Positions 28,749 to 37,647 of a stretch of DNA of 64,000 nt are shown piece after piece. The notes below the pieces were generated by a model. It made no database searches. It was not told where the DNA came from and saw only the letters and a list, made by a program, of their open reading frames with translations. Location of the stretch: NCBI RefSeq assembly GCF_001485215.1, contig NZ_BBWW01000001.1, forward strand, positions 4,154,001 to 4,218,000. Direction: 5' to 3'. The DNA comes from Leptolyngbya sp. NIES-2104 (GTDB lineage Bacteria; Cyanobacteriota; Cyanobacteriia; Leptolyngbyales; Leptolyngbyaceae). Every line of letters starts with the position of its first letter. Position 1 is the stretch's first letter. The position numbers were made by a program, and so were the translations under genes.

Positions 28749-28860
28749 GTTTGTTAGCGATCGAATAGTATTTTAGAGAATCTTCTCACGACACTCTTTT
28801 GAACTCCACGATCGCGCCTCGGTTGTCTGATTTACTGTTCTTTTTTCCTTAAGGCTAATT

Positions 28861-29331
28861 ATGTCTCGTCGCGTCGTCATCAAAAAGCGTCCCATTCCCG
28901 CCGACTCTGTTCATAACTCGCGTCTTGTCACAATGATGGTGCGGCGGATTATGGAGAGCGGTAAAAAATCTCTGGCAACCCGTATCGTCTACGATGCGTT
29001 TGAGATCATCAAAGAGCGCACTGGATCTGATCCGCTGGAGACTTTTGAGCGGGCAGTCAAGAATGCGACTCCTTTGGTTGAAGTGAAAGCGCGTCGGGTT
29101 GGGGGTGCAACTTACCAAGTGCCGATGGAAGTCCGTACCGATCGTGGAATTGCTTTAGCGTTGAGATGGTTAATTCAGTTTTCTCGCTCTCGTGCAGGCA
29201 AGTCAATGTCAGCAAAACTGGCAAACGAATTGATGGATGCTGCCAACGAAACGGGAAGCGCGATTCGGAAGCGCGAAGAAACGCACCGGATGGCAGAAGC
29301 TAATAAAGCATTCGCGCACTATCGCTATTAA
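28861..29331 (+). CDS. rpsG: 30S ribosomal protein S7
   Basis: 156 residues starting [10 protein letters not shown], with conserved [26 protein letters not shown], and the C-terminal [18 protein letters not shown]. It nucleates assembly of the 30S head and is the usual translational autoregulator of the str operon. Confidence 0.98.
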   Translation: MSRRVVIKKRPIPADSVHNSRLVTMMVRRIMESGKKSLATRIVYDAFEIIKERTGSDPLETFERAVKNATPLVEVKARRVGGATYQVPMEVRTDRGIALALRWLIQFSRSRAGKSMSAKLANELMDAANETGSAIRKREETHRMAEANKAFAHYRY

Positions 29332-29398
29332 AAAGTATAGAATCTTAATAGACGCAGTAGTGTGATTTAAACCATGCACAGATGCTAAGGAGGTAGCT

Positions 29399-31534
29399 GT
29401 GGCTCGTACCGTCCCGCTCGAAAGAGTAAGAAATATCGGGATCGCCGCGCATATTGATGCGGGCAAGACAACAACAACAGAACGGATTCTATTTTACTCC
29501 GGCATCGTCCACAAGATTGGCGAAGTGCATGAGGGGACAGCCACAACGGACTGGATGGAACAAGAGCGGGAGCGGGGCATTACGATCACCGCTGCTGCGA
29601 TCAGTACTCAATGGACTCGTCGCGATGCCGACAAGCCGAACCAGCCCGCTGAAGGCGAACTCGAACACAAGATCAACATTATTGACACTCCAGGGCACGT
29701 AGACTTCACGATCGAAGTTGAACGCTCGATGCGAGTGCTCGACGGTGTGATCGCGGTGTTTTGTTCCGTCGGTGGCGTTCAGCCTCAATCCGAAACCGTG
29801 TGGAAGCAAGCGAACCGTTACAAGGTTCCTCGCATGGTGTTCGTGAACAAGATGGACAGAACTGGCGCGGACTTCTTTAAGGTCTATGCTCAGATTCGCG
29901 ATCGACTTCAAGCGAATGCTGTCCCAATTCAAATTCCGATCGGCGCTGAAGATCAGTTCAAAGGCATCGTTGACCTCGTTCGCATGAAGGCTTACATCCA
30001 CAAGGATGATTTAGGTCGCGAAATCGAAGTCACCGACATCCCCGAAGATCTGAAAGACAAAGCTGAAGAGTTTCGCACCAAATTGGTTGAAGCGGTCGCT
30101 GAAACCGATGAAGCTTTGTTAGAGAAGTACTTCGCGGGTGAAGAACTGACCGAAGACGAAATCAAAGCCGGGATTCGGAAAGCAACGATCGAAGGAATTG
30201 ATGGCGAATTTTTCGTTCCTCTCCTTTGCGGCTCTGCCTTCAAAAATAAAGGCGTTCAGCAAATGCTCGATGCGGTGTTGGATTATTTACCTTCCCCGAT
30301 CGACATTCCGCCGATTCAAGGCATGATGCCGGATGGAACAACCGCTGAGCGTCCGCCGCAAGACACGGCTCCGATGTCTGCTTTGGCGTTCAAGGTCATG
30401 ACTGACAAGTTCGTTGGTCGTTTAACTTTCGTGCGAGTTTATTCGGGTGTGCTTTCAAAAGGAAGCTACATCTACAACTCCACCAAAGACAAGAAAGAGC
30501 GCGTCTCTCGTCTGATCATCTTGAAAGCGGATGAACGGATCGATGTAGACGAACTCAGAGCAGGCGACTTGGGAGCTATTCCCGGACTGTCTGACACGCT
30601 GACCGGCGATACGCTTTGTCCTGAAGGCGACAACATTGTGCTGGAATCGCTGTTTATTCCTGAGCCTGTAATCTCGGTTGCAGTAGAACCGAAGACTAAG
30701 AGCGACATGGAAAAACTCTCCAAAGCGCTCAAGGCACTGTCTGAAGAAGATCCGACTTTCCGCGTCAGCATTGATCAAGAAACCAACCAAACTGTGATCG
30801 CTGGAATGGGCGAATTGCACTTGGAAATCTTGGTCGATCGAATGCTTCGCGAATTCAAAGTCGAAGCGAACGTCGGTGCGCCTCAAGTGGCTTATCGTGA
30901 AACCATTCGCAAAGCCGTCAAAGCGGAAGGTAGATTCGTCCGTCAAAGCGGTGGTAAAGGTCAATACGGTCACGTTGTGATCCAGCTTGAACCGGGCGAA
31001 GTGGGCACTGGATTCGAGTTCGTCTCGAAAATTGTCGGGGGTACTGTTCCGAGAGAATATGTCGGACCTGCTGAGCAAGGCATGAAAGAAGCTTGCGAAA
31101 CGGGGATCGTCGCGGGATATCCATTGATTGACGTGAAAGCCACACTCGTCGATGGTTCGTATCACGATGTAGACTCTTCTGAAATGGCGTTTAAGATTGC
31201 TGGATCGATGGCGATCAAGGATGGCGTAATGAAAGCCAACCCGGTACTCTTAGAGCCGATGATGAAGGTTGAGGTCGAAGTGCCAGAAGACTTTCTTGGT
31301 AGCGTCATGGGCAACCTGATCTCGAAACGTGGGCAGATTGAAGCTCAAGGTGTCGAGCGCGGAATTGCCAAGGTCACAACCAAGGTTCCACTGGCAGAAA
31401 TGTTTGGATATGCTACGGATATCCGATCGATGACTCAGGGACGCGGTACTTTTACAATGGAATTCAGCCATTACGAAGAAGTACCCAAGAACGTCGCTGA
31501 AACCATCATTGCGAAAAACAAAGGGAACGCTTAA
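29399..31534 (+). CDS. fusA: Elongation factor G
   Basis: GTPase translocase. G1 is [10 protein letters not shown]3 DTPGH, G4 NKMD, followed by domains II-V. GTG start at 29399, with AAGGAGG at 29387-29393. The 711-residue length is about 20 longer than usual; the excess lies between the switch region (AAISTQW) and the G3 strand ([10 protein letters not shown]), as a charged insertion around residues 68-85 ([17 protein letters not shown]). The switch and nucleotide-binding motifs themselves are intact. Spacing to tuf is 21 bp. Confidence 0.97.
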   Translation: MARTVPLERVRNIGIAAHIDAGKTTTTERILFYSGIVHKIGEVHEGTATTDWMEQERERGITITAAAISTQWTRRDADKPNQPAEGELEHKINIIDTPGHVDFTIEVERSMRVLDGVIAVFCSVGGVQPQSETVWKQANRYKVPRMVFVNKMDRTGADFFKVYAQIRDRLQANAVPIQIPIGAEDQFKGIVDLVRMKAYIHKDDLGREIEVTDIPEDLKDKAEEFRTKLVEAVAETDEALLEKYFAGEELTEDEIKAGIRKATIEGIDGEFFVPLLCGSAFKNKGVQQMLDAVLDYLPSPIDIPPIQGMMPDGTTAERPPQDTAPMSALAFKVMTDKFVGRLTFVRVYSGVLSKGSYIYNSTKDKKERVSRLIILKADERIDVDELRAGDLGAIPGLSDTLTGDTLCPEGDNIVLESLFIPEPVISVAVEPKTKSDMEKLSKALKALSEEDPTFRVSIDQETNQTVIAGMGELHLEILVDRMLREFKVEANVGAPQVAYRETIRKAVKAEGRFVRQSGGKGQYGHVVIQLEPGEVGTGFEFVSKIVGGTVPREYVGPAEQGMKEACETGIVAGYPLIDVKATLVDGSYHDVDSSEMAFKIAGSMAIKDGVMKANPVLLEPMMKVEVEVPEDFLGSVMGNLISKRGQIEAQGVERGIAKVTTKVPLAEMFGYATDIRSMTQGRGTFTMEFSHYEEVPKNVAETIIAKNKGNA

Positions 31535-31555
31535 TCAGGAGAGGAATTGTAATTC

Positions 31556-32785
31556 ATGGCACGCGCAAAGTTTGAACGGAATAAACCCCACGTCAACATC
31601 GGCACGATCGGTCACGTTGACCACGGCAAGACCACGCTGACGGCTGCAATCACGATGACCCTTTCAGCTCTGGGTCAAGCGGCAGCCCGGAAGTATGAAG
31701 ACATCGACGCAGCTCCGGAAGAAAAAGCACGGGGTATCACGATCAACACCGCTCACGTGGAGTATGAAACCGAATCCCGTCACTATGCTCACGTGGACTG
31801 TCCCGGACATGCTGACTATGTGAAGAACATGATCACGGGTGCAGCTCAGATGGACGGTGCGATCCTCGTCGTTTCGGCGGCTGACGGTCCCATGCCCCAA
31901 ACTCGTGAGCACATCCTGTTGGCTCGTCAGGTGGGCGTTCCCCGTCTGGTTGTCTTCTTGAACAAGAAAGACATGGTAGACGACGAAGAACTGCTCGAAC
32001 TGGTTGAACTCGAAGTTCGTGAACTGTTGGATTCCTACGAATTCCCCGGCGACGAAATTCCGATCACTGCTGGTTCTGCACTGAGAGCGGTTGAGAAGAT
32101 GACCGCAAGCCCCAAAACCAAGAAGGGCGAAGACGAGTGGGTTGACTGCATTTACGCTCTGATGGATTCGGTTGACGAATACATTCCGACTCCTGAGCGT
32201 GATGTTGACAAACCGTTCTTGATGGCAGTTGAAGACGTGTTCTCGATCACAGGTCGGGGTACGGTTGCAACAGGTCGGATTGAACGGGGTGAAGTCAAGG
32301 TTCAAGACGAAGTTGAACTCGTTGGAATTCGTGACACTCGTAAGAGTACTGTCACCGGAATCGAGATGTTCAAGAAGAGTCTCGATAAAGGGATGGCAGG
32401 CGACAACGCGGGTATCTTGCTTCGGGGTATTCAAAAGGCTGATATTGAGCGCGGTATGGTGCTGGCGAAGCCCGGTTCTATCAAACCTCACACTCAATTC
32501 GAGTCTGAAGTGTACATCCTGAAGAAGGAAGAAGGCGGTCGTCACACTCCGTTTTTCCCTGGCTATCGTCCTCAGTTCTATGTGCGGACAACCGACGTAA
32601 CCGGAACCATCAGCAACTTCACGACTGACGAAGGCGGCGAAGCTGAAATGGTGATGCCCGGTGACCGGATCAAGATGACTGTGGAACTGATCAACCCGAT
32701 CGCTATTGAACAAGGAATGCGCTTTGCAATCCGTGAAGGCGGTCGTACTGTTGGTGCAGGTGTGGTCTCGAAGATCCTCAAGTAA
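31556..32785 (+). CDS. tuf: Elongation factor Tu
   Basis: 409 residues, the usual cyanobacterial length. G1 GHVDHGKT, G3 DCPGH and G4 NKKD are all intact; domains II and III follow, with [13 protein letters not shown] and [17 protein letters not shown]. Delivers aminoacyl-tRNA to the ribosome. Strong codon bias, seen as a long shadow frame on the opposite strand. Closed by a terminator, so the operon ends here in this genome. Confidence 0.98.
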   Translation: MARAKFERNKPHVNIGTIGHVDHGKTTLTAAITMTLSALGQAAARKYEDIDAAPEEKARGITINTAHVEYETESRHYAHVDCPGHADYVKNMITGAAQMDGAILVVSAADGPMPQTREHILLARQVGVPRLVVFLNKKDMVDDEELLELVELEVRELLDSYEFPGDEIPITAGSALRAVEKMTASPKTKKGEDEWVDCIYALMDSVDEYIPTPERDVDKPFLMAVEDVFSITGRGTVATGRIERGEVKVQDEVELVGIRDTRKSTVTGIEMFKKSLDKGMAGDNAGILLRGIQKADIERGMVLAKPGSIKPHTQFESEVYILKKEEGGRHTPFFPGYRPQFYVRTTDVTGTISNFTTDEGGEAEMVMPGDRIKMTVELINPIAIEQGMRFAIREGGRTVGAGVVSKILK

Positions 32786-32802
32786 GCACCTAGCTAATTG
32801 AG

Positions 32803-32846
32803 ATGGAGCGATCAGTAGATAAGTCTGCTGATCGCTCCATTTTTTA
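32803..32846 (+). terminator. tuf terminator
   Basis: Perfect 13-bp arms ATGGAGCGATCAG/CTGATCGCTCCAT followed by TTTTTT, 18 bp after the tuf stop. In related genomes rpsJ would follow tuf at this point. Confidence 0.92.
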
Positions 32847-33164
32847 TGAATTTTGAGTAAACAATTGTTCTGTTAAAAGTGAATAGCGCCACGGGAATTC
32901 TTAGGTAAAGCCAAGAACCTGAGAACTGTAATCATGCTAGATGCCAACAGGTGTTACGCAATTCTAGAACTTAAGCCAGGCGCATCCCGTGACGAAATCA
33001 AACGAAGTTATAAAGAGTTAGTTCAAGTTTGGCATCCTGACCGATTTGCACATAATCCTCAACTACAACAAAAAGCACAAGAAAAGCTTAAAGAAATAAA
33101 TGCAGCTCATGATTTTCTGATGCAATACAGGCAACACTCTTTAACTCAGAAACACTACCAAGAA

Positions 33165-33173
33165 GTGAAGAAT
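33165..33173. repeat. Target-site duplication, left copy (GTGAAGAAT)
   Basis: Nine bases identical to 34445-34453 on the other side of the element; they belong to the reading frame of the interrupted J-domain gene. Confidence 0.92.
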
Positions 33174-34444
33174 CTTAAGGGGTGACAACGAAGCTAGAGA
33201 GCAGACTGAATCAGGGAAATGGCGTTGAGACCTCGCTGAAAGAAAAGGCGTTTTTGCGGCTTGAGTGCCATCAGTTGACCTGCCAAGGTTGACCACAAAT
33301 TCAAGGGTTCAATCCATAACTTGCCATACAAGCCAATCCAGAAAGCACTGTGACGCTTTGTTGTCCGCTTTGGCTCAGTCACACGAGCGACGTAACGCTG
33401 CACTTGTTTTTTGCGAATGCGCCGCCCTTGTAGGGTCGAGATCGAGTAGGCAATGGCAATCAGGACCAGCAGGGCAGTAAAACGCCCGAAATCGGCATGA
33501 CAATCTTCGAGGTGATAGCCGCCGGATTTGTAGTCTTTGAACAGGGGTTCAATCGAGAAGCGAGTGGCATAAGCGTTGAGCGTTTGTTCGGCATCGACGA
33601 GATTAGTCAGAAGATACCAAGCATCCGAACTCGATTGACGGTAGGCACGCTTTTGGCGCAAGACTAAATTGTGCTTGCCGAACCCGCGATTTTGCGTCAC
33701 TTGAATTTGCAGATATTGCTCGGTGATTCCGGGCGTTTGCGGCAAGTCATCAAGGCGCGTAAACCTGCTGCTGTCGTCTGGTTTGACGGTCGTACTCTTC
33801 GGTAAACGGAACACGAATTTGACTCGCTTTTCTACACACCAAGCCGCCAGTTCAATGCTGTGAAACTCACGGTCTCCGAGCAGAATGAAGCGATGCTTTT
33901 TCAACAGATGAAACACAGGGCGTAACACTCTTCGTTGTTCAACAAGTGAACTCTGTCCTTGCTTGTTCAGCCACATCCAGTGCAATGGAATCGCTCGCTT
34001 ATTGTACACAAGACTCACCATGATCAAGTTATGGTCTTGCCATTGGGTACGGTCAATCACCAGATGAAGTGGTTTGCTCCGGGGATGATGTCGCTTGACC
34101 CACTGCTTGACAATCGGAAACCAGATCGCTTGCGGAGTCAGTTGCGGCAAGCTCAAGAATCGTTGAATGTTTCGTCGTCTGCTCTCAAATAGAATCGGTT
34201 GCGGAAATAGAGTGGCTAAGCGTTCAATCGTAATTCTGCGCTCTTTGTGCAACAGTTCGACCAAGATTTCTAGCGTCACAAATTGCGTCTGGGTTAATTG
34301 CGATTGTAAACAGGTTTGATAGAATGAGGGCAACATATTTTAGATCGATGAGGTGAAACAATTGGAATCACCTCATTTTTTCTGTCTCTCGATACTGCTA
34401 TCCGGCATCTTCTCTACGGTTCAGCTGCGTTGTCACCCCCTAAG
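33174..34444 (-). mobile_element. IS4-family insertion sequence, complete, 1271 bp
   Basis: Terminal inverted repeats CTTAAGGGGTGACAAC (left) and, read inward from the right end, CTTAGGGGGTGACAAC match at 15 of 16 positions. Both ends are flanked by the exact 9-bp direct repeat GTGAAGAAT (33165-33173 and 34445-34453). One transposase gene fills the element. Perfect target duplication and an intact transposase suggest a recent insertion. Confidence 0.93.
33194..34336 (-). CDS. IS4-family transposase
   Basis: 380-residue DDE transposase. Asp95 is in LVIDRTQW and Asp155 in LLGDREFHS. The third acid, Glu263, sits in the exact IS4 signature Y-x2-R-x3-E-x6-K (Tyr256, Arg259, Glu263, Lys270). A 9-bp target duplication agrees with part of this family. 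The frame is intact and full length, so the element may be active. Transcribed against the direction of the interrupted gene. Confidence 0.93.
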   Translation of the reverse strand: MLPSFYQTCLQSQLTQTQFVTLEILVELLHKERRITIERLATLFPQPILFESRRRNIQRFLSLPQLTPQAIWFPIVKQWVKRHHPRSKPLHLVIDRTQWQDHNLIMVSLVYNKRAIPLHWMWLNKQGQSSLVEQRRVLRPVFHLLKKHRFILLGDREFHSIELAAWCVEKRVKFVFRLPKSTTVKPDDSSRFTRLDDLPQTPGITEQYLQIQVTQNRGFGKHNLVLRQKRAYRQSSSDAWYLLTNLVDAEQTLNAYATRFSIEPLFKDYKSGGYHLEDCHADFGRFTALLVLIAIAYSISTLQGRRIRKKQVQRYVARVTEPKRTTKRHSAFWIGLYGKLWIEPLNLWSTLAGQLMALKPQKRLFFQRGLNAISLIQSAL

Positions 34445-34453
34445 GTGAAGAAT
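34445..34453. repeat. Target-site duplication, right copy (GTGAAGAAT)
   Basis: Identical to 33165-33173; marks the right boundary of the IS. Confidence 0.92.
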
Positions 34454-34605
34454 ACAAGCCCAAACAATCATCAACAGATTGATAGTGAAATGCTTGGATG
34501 CCTAATTTATATGGCGTTCTTCATGCTTGTGATTGCAGTTGTGTTACTGATAAAATTTCCGGGTCCAGCCATTATGGCTGTGTGCTGCACCCTTTTTGCT
34601 TTGTC

Positions 34606-34998
34606 TCAAATGCCGAGTAAGCAATGAGATGCACTACAAAATTTCATCCACAATGCTGTACCGCTGTCGCAAAAATCAATGCCAAGATGACAATCTTCAA
34701 GTAGAGCAGTTCCAATTAGGGGACGGCGACCAATGCCTAACACAGCAACTTCCCGCTCTACACCATTCCAAACAATCCTGATTAGATAAGCGTACGCTGC
34801 AACACTGGAGTCATCCGCAAGATTTGCATCAATTCGAGCAACGTAGGGCAACTTTAACTCACGGATCATCGCAGGCGGCAAAGTTAAGAACCCCTCGAAT
34901 CCTGTATCTACGACACATTCAACTTCAAGCTCTAAACCTGGAAGTCGAAGAATCACATTCATCTGAGCTTGTAGCCCAATCACCGTTCCATGAATCAC
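34606..34998 (-). CDS. Clan AA (retropepsin-like) aspartic protease
   Basis: A 130-residue single-lobe aspartic protease. The active-site motif is VVDTGFEGFLTLPP (DTG, about residues 31-33), and the second conserved hydrophobic-hydrophobic-Gly motif is RPLIGTALLED. As in retropepsins it would act as a dimer. Small proteins like this occur widely in cyanobacteria paired with a short partner, here the 88-residue gene 3 bp upstream. Natural substrate unknown. Its 3' end overlaps the convergent end of the interrupted J-domain gene by 22 bp. Confidence 0.85.
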   Translation of the reverse strand: MIHGTVIGLQAQMNVILRLPGLELEVECVVDTGFEGFLTLPPAMIRELKLPYVARIDANLADDSSVAAYAYLIRIVWNGVEREVAVLGIGRRPLIGTALLEDCHLGIDFCDSGTALWMKFCSASHCLLGI

Positions 34999-35001
34999 GC
35001 T

Positions 35002-35268
35002 CTAAACCGTCCTAATTAACGTTCCGCCGATCGCATAAACCGCATTAAATCCAATTCGCCCCGCCCAGATTGGTGCATCAGGCTGTTTCGCTTGTAATTG
35101 ACGACTGAGAACAATTAAATCATCTCCAATCTCATAATCACCAGTTTCGACATTGATTGAGACCAGTTTGCCAATGTTCTCTTGTGTCTCGATCTTGGAA
35201 CGAAGTCGATCGTAAAGTGCTTTCCCTTTCTGGGTAATCTCTTCACCGCTTAGCTTGGGGTAAGTCAT
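35002..35268 (-). CDS. Small partner protein of the aspartic protease, 88 aa
   Basis: Pattern KGKALYDRLRSKIE, then NIGKLVSINVETGDYEIGDD, and a C-terminal IWAGRIGFNAVYAIGG. I recall this as a conserved small protein found next to DTG aspartic proteases in cyanobacteria; a role as cofactor, antitoxin or substrate is not established. It ends 3 bp before the protease start, so the pair is an operon, probably led by the 57-residue gene at 35470. Confidence 0.75.
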   Translation of the reverse strand: MTYPKLSGEEITQKGKALYDRLRSKIETQENIGKLVSINVETGDYEIGDDLIVLSRQLQAKQPDAPIWAGRIGFNAVYAIGGTLIRTV

Positions 35269-35296
35269 ATTCGTTAAGCTTCAAAACCAGAGTCTA

Positions 35297-35470
35297 TTAG
35301 TATTGTAGGTCAGTTGTTTCGCCTTCCTCGATCGCTCTTTCCATCGCAATATCTTCGATGATTTCGGCTAGAAGATCAGAAATTTCTTGACGGTTTTCGT
35401 GGAGCAATTCGACGATCGCGCTTTTCAAAACGGCTTTCAATTGTTCTGAATCAAGAATCATCTCGGACAT
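35297..35470 (-). CDS. Small acidic helical protein, 57 aa (antitoxin-like)
   Basis: Translated by eye: ATG 35468-35470 to TAA 35297-35299. The sequence is amphipathic and acidic, with SEQLKAVLKSAIVELLHENRQ followed by DLLAEIIEDIAMERAIEEGE. This is the composition of small antitoxins placed before toxin genes in cyanobacteria. An AAGGAAAT sequence about 5 bp before the ATG could serve as ribosome-binding site. It lies 28 bp upstream of the 88-residue gene in the same direction. No homologue is named with confidence. Confidence 0.6.
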   Translation of the reverse strand: MSEMILDSEQLKAVLKSAIVELLHENRQEISDLLAEIIEDIAMERAIEEGETTDLQY

Positions 35471-35585
35471 CGTAATTTCCTTTGATAAGGTCTATCGATA
35501 TTGTAGTTCGCATGATTTCTTCCACCTCGATCGACTGCCGGAGAAATGCAGTTAAAATCTAGACATCTTCTTAGACAAGGTTTGA

Positions 35586-35810
35586 ATGCTGGCGAACTAT
35601 TTTGATCAAGCGATGGAGATCGCCATCTACGAAATTATTGAAGACGATCGAACATACTGGGGAGAAATTCCCGGTTTACAAGGCGTTTGGGCACAAAATA
35701 AGACACTAGAAGGCTGTCGTCGAGAACTGCGTGAAGCATTAAGTGACTGGATTGCATTGCGCTTACGATTGAGATTGCACGTTCCAGAGGTAGCAGGTGT
35801 CTCAAATTAA
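35586..35810 (+). CDS. HicB-family protein, second orphan copy
   Basis: A 74-residue HicB-like domain: IAIYEIIEDDRTYWGEIPGLQGVWAQNKTLEGCRRELREALSDWI-type strand-helix organisation, ending LRLRLRLHVPEV. Again no HicA is adjacent (rpsJ follows about 120 bp later). Divergent from the 57-residue gene, with the shared promoter region at 35471-35585. Confidence 0.8.
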   Translation: MLANYFDQAMEIAIYEIIEDDRTYWGEIPGLQGVWAQNKTLEGCRRELREALSDWIALRLRLRLHVPEVAGVSN

Positions 35811-35931
35811 GTTCTCTACTCGATCGATAGTTTTCGCAAACGGATCGAGAGTAAAACAGTTTTAGCGCTACAATAAGTGACTGGCGCACAGAGCGCACCT
35901 TACCGAACCACTGACAACTTGGGAACTTGAT

Positions 35932-36249
35932 ATGGCAACGATTCAACAGCAAAAAATTCGCATTCGCCTCAAAGCTTTCGATCGACGTTTACTCGATACG
36001 TCTTGCGAAAAGATCGTCGATACTGCAAATCGCACCAATGCCACCGCGATCGGTCCGATTCCGCTCCCGACTCGCCGCCGGATCTATTGCGTTCTGCGCT
36101 CTCCCCACGTTGACAAAGACTCGCGTGAGCATTTTGAAACTCGAACCCATCATCGCTTGATTGATATCTATCAGCCTTCCTCTAAGACGATCGATGCTCT
36201 GATGAAGCTTGATCTTCCCGCTGGTGTGGATATCGAAGTCAAATTGTAG
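35932..36249 (+). CDS. rpsJ: 30S ribosomal protein S10
   Basis: 105 residues: [14 protein letters not shown], then [39 protein letters not shown]-type S10 core. S10 also acts as NusE in antitermination. It normally follows tuf directly; here it is 3.1 kb away behind a terminator and several accessory genes on both strands, so it needs its own promoter in the 35811-35931 spacer. Confidence 0.98.
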   Translation: MATIQQQKIRIRLKAFDRRLLDTSCEKIVDTANRTNATAIGPIPLPTRRRIYCVLRSPHVDKDSREHFETRTHHRLIDIYQPSSKTIDALMKLDLPAGVDIEVKL

Positions 36250-36353
36250 GATTTTAAAGGGTGCGATCGCATCCTTTATTTTTTGGATTTGCTTACATGT
36301 CTTAACAGTAGATCCGTTACAGTAGAGGAAAGCACCCTCAACGTTTTCAGAGA

Positions 36354-37001
36354 ATGACTTCATCGATCGCGGTTCGTGAACTCCCCCTATTTCCTTTGCC
36401 TGACCTCGTTTTATTTCCAGGTCGTCCTTTGCCATTGCACATCTTCGAGTTTCGTTATCGAATGATGATGAACACGATTTTAGAAGGCGATCGACGATTT
36501 GGCGTGTTGATGTGGGATCAAGCAAAAGGACAGCCTGCACCTGTGGGATGCTGCGCGGAGATTGTGCAGTTTCAGCGATTGCCTGACGATCGGATGAAGA
36601 TTCTGACGCTGGGACAGCAACGCTTTCGAGTGTTGGAATACACCCGCGAAAAGCCGTATCGCGTGGGTTTGGTGGAATGGATAGAAGACCATCCGCCGAC
36701 GCAAGATTTAAGACCGCTGGCGAAAGATGTAAATCAGCTTTTACACGATGTCGTGCGGCTCTCGGAAAAGCTGTCGGGTCAAGACATTGAACTGCCTGAA
36801 GAAATTCCAAGCTTGCCGACTGAGCTTTCGTACTGGATTGCCAGCAACTTACATAACGTGCCGGATGAGCAGCAATCACTTTTGGAATTGCAGGATACGC
36901 AAGCGCGATTAGAGCGAGAAGCTGAGATTTTGACTTCGACTCGAAATCACTTAGCGGCGCGAACTGTTCTGAAAGACACCTTGAAGGATGTTGCAGAATA
37001 A
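36354..37001 (+). CDS. LON peptidase substrate-binding domain protein
   Basis: 215 residues covering only the LON N-terminal domain: ELPLFPLPDLVLFPGRPLPLHIFEFRYR, FGVLMW, and the GCCAEIVQFQRLPDDRMKILTLGQQRFRV strands, followed by a helical region to the end. There is no AAA+ or protease part. Stand-alone versions occur in cyanobacteria and plant chloroplasts; function unknown, possibly in protein quality control. It follows rpsJ by about 100 bp. Confidence 0.92.
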   Translation: MTSSIAVRELPLFPLPDLVLFPGRPLPLHIFEFRYRMMMNTILEGDRRFGVLMWDQAKGQPAPVGCCAEIVQFQRLPDDRMKILTLGQQRFRVLEYTREKPYRVGLVEWIEDHPPTQDLRPLAKDVNQLLHDVVRLSEKLSGQDIELPEEIPSLPTELSYWIASNLHNVPDEQQSLLELQDTQARLEREAEILTSTRNHLAARTVLKDTLKDVAE

Positions 37002-37106
37002 GCTCGGCTGAAGTGAATGTGAGAACTGCTAACCGACGCTTAGTCGCACAGTTGCTCCTCGATCGCGAGTCAGCTATAGTCTGAGAACTCGCACCATTGC
37101 TTGTGA

Positions 37107-37343
37107 ATGCCTACACTGCTAAATATTGGTCCTTATCGGTTTTTCTGCTATGCAGGCGATCGAGATGAGCCACCTCATGTGCACGTTGAACGGGATAAAG
37201 ATGAAGCTAAGTTTTGGCTTGATCCAGTCCGCCTTCAAAATAATAGAGGGTTTAGCCGTACAGAGATGAATCGCATTCAGAAACTGGTTGAGGAACATCA
37301 AGATCAACTGCTGGAGGGTTGGAATGACTTCTTTAACGATTGA
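37107..37343 (+). CDS. DUF4160 protein
   Basis: A 78-residue DUF4160 protein: the core is GPYRFFCYAGDRDEPPHVHVERDKDEAKFWLDP, with the family's DRDEPPHVHV signature. DUF4160 and DUF2442 genes commonly occur as overlapping pairs that look like toxin-antitoxin modules; no activity is proven to my knowledge. The 3' end overlaps the next gene by 20 bp. Confidence 0.88.
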   Translation: MPTLLNIGPYRFFCYAGDRDEPPHVHVERDKDEAKFWLDPVRLQNNRGFSRTEMNRIQKLVEEHQDQLLEGWNDFFND

Positions 37344-37629
37344 AATTCTTGAAGTTCCGAAGATTCAAAATGTAACCATCACAGAGGATACTTTAGCGGC
37401 TGATTTATCAGATGGGCGTACAATCTCTGTTCCGTTAGCCTGGTATCCCCGCTTGCTGAACGGTTCAATCGAGGAGCGGAATGATTGGCGCTTTATTTCT
37501 GATGGACAGGGAATCCATTGGAATCAATTGGATGAGGATATTAGTATTAAAAATCTAATTCTTGGGCAGCCATCTGGAGAAAGTCAGCGATCGCTTCAAC
37601 GCTGGTTAAATAATCGAGCAGCAGGATAA
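37324..37629 (+). CDS. DUF2442 protein, partner of DUF4160
   Basis: A 101-residue protein starting at ATG 37324 (an in-frame start 12 codons earlier is less likely). The core DTLAADLSDGRTISVPLAWYPRL and the WHWNQLDEDIS-like segment (IHWNQLDEDISIKNLI) are DUF2442 hallmarks. Overlap with the preceding gene by 20 bp supports coupled expression and complex formation. Probable two-component toxin-antitoxin-like module. Confidence 0.87.
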   Translation: MTSLTIEILEVPKIQNVTITEDTLAADLSDGRTISVPLAWYPRLLNGSIEERNDWRFISDGQGIHWNQLDEDISIKNLILGQPSGESQRSLQRWLNNRAAG

Positions 37630-37647
37630 AAAAATCTAAGCGTAAAT

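Larger units (their letters stand above)
32934..34627 (+). pseudogene. J-domain membrane protein gene interrupted by IS4-family element
   Basis: The 5' part (32934-33173) encodes a J domain of 80 residues with CYAILELKPGASRDEIKRSY and the HPD motif (WHPDRF). It then hits an IS whose terminal bases supply a stop at 33185. Beyond the element the same frame resumes at 34454 (TSPNNHQQID) and continues through two hydrophobic stretches to a TGA at 34625-34627. Removing the IS and one 9-bp target copy rebuilds a 137-residue protein: cytoplasmic J domain plus a membrane hairpin, so originally a tethered DnaK co-chaperone. The truncated J-domain peptide (83 aa) may still be made. Confidence 0.85.

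Noticed and set aside
31664-32713. 349-codon open frame on the minus strand opposite tuf
   Set aside because: It is a codon-bias shadow of a highly expressed gene; the translation has no domain features and tuf is certain.
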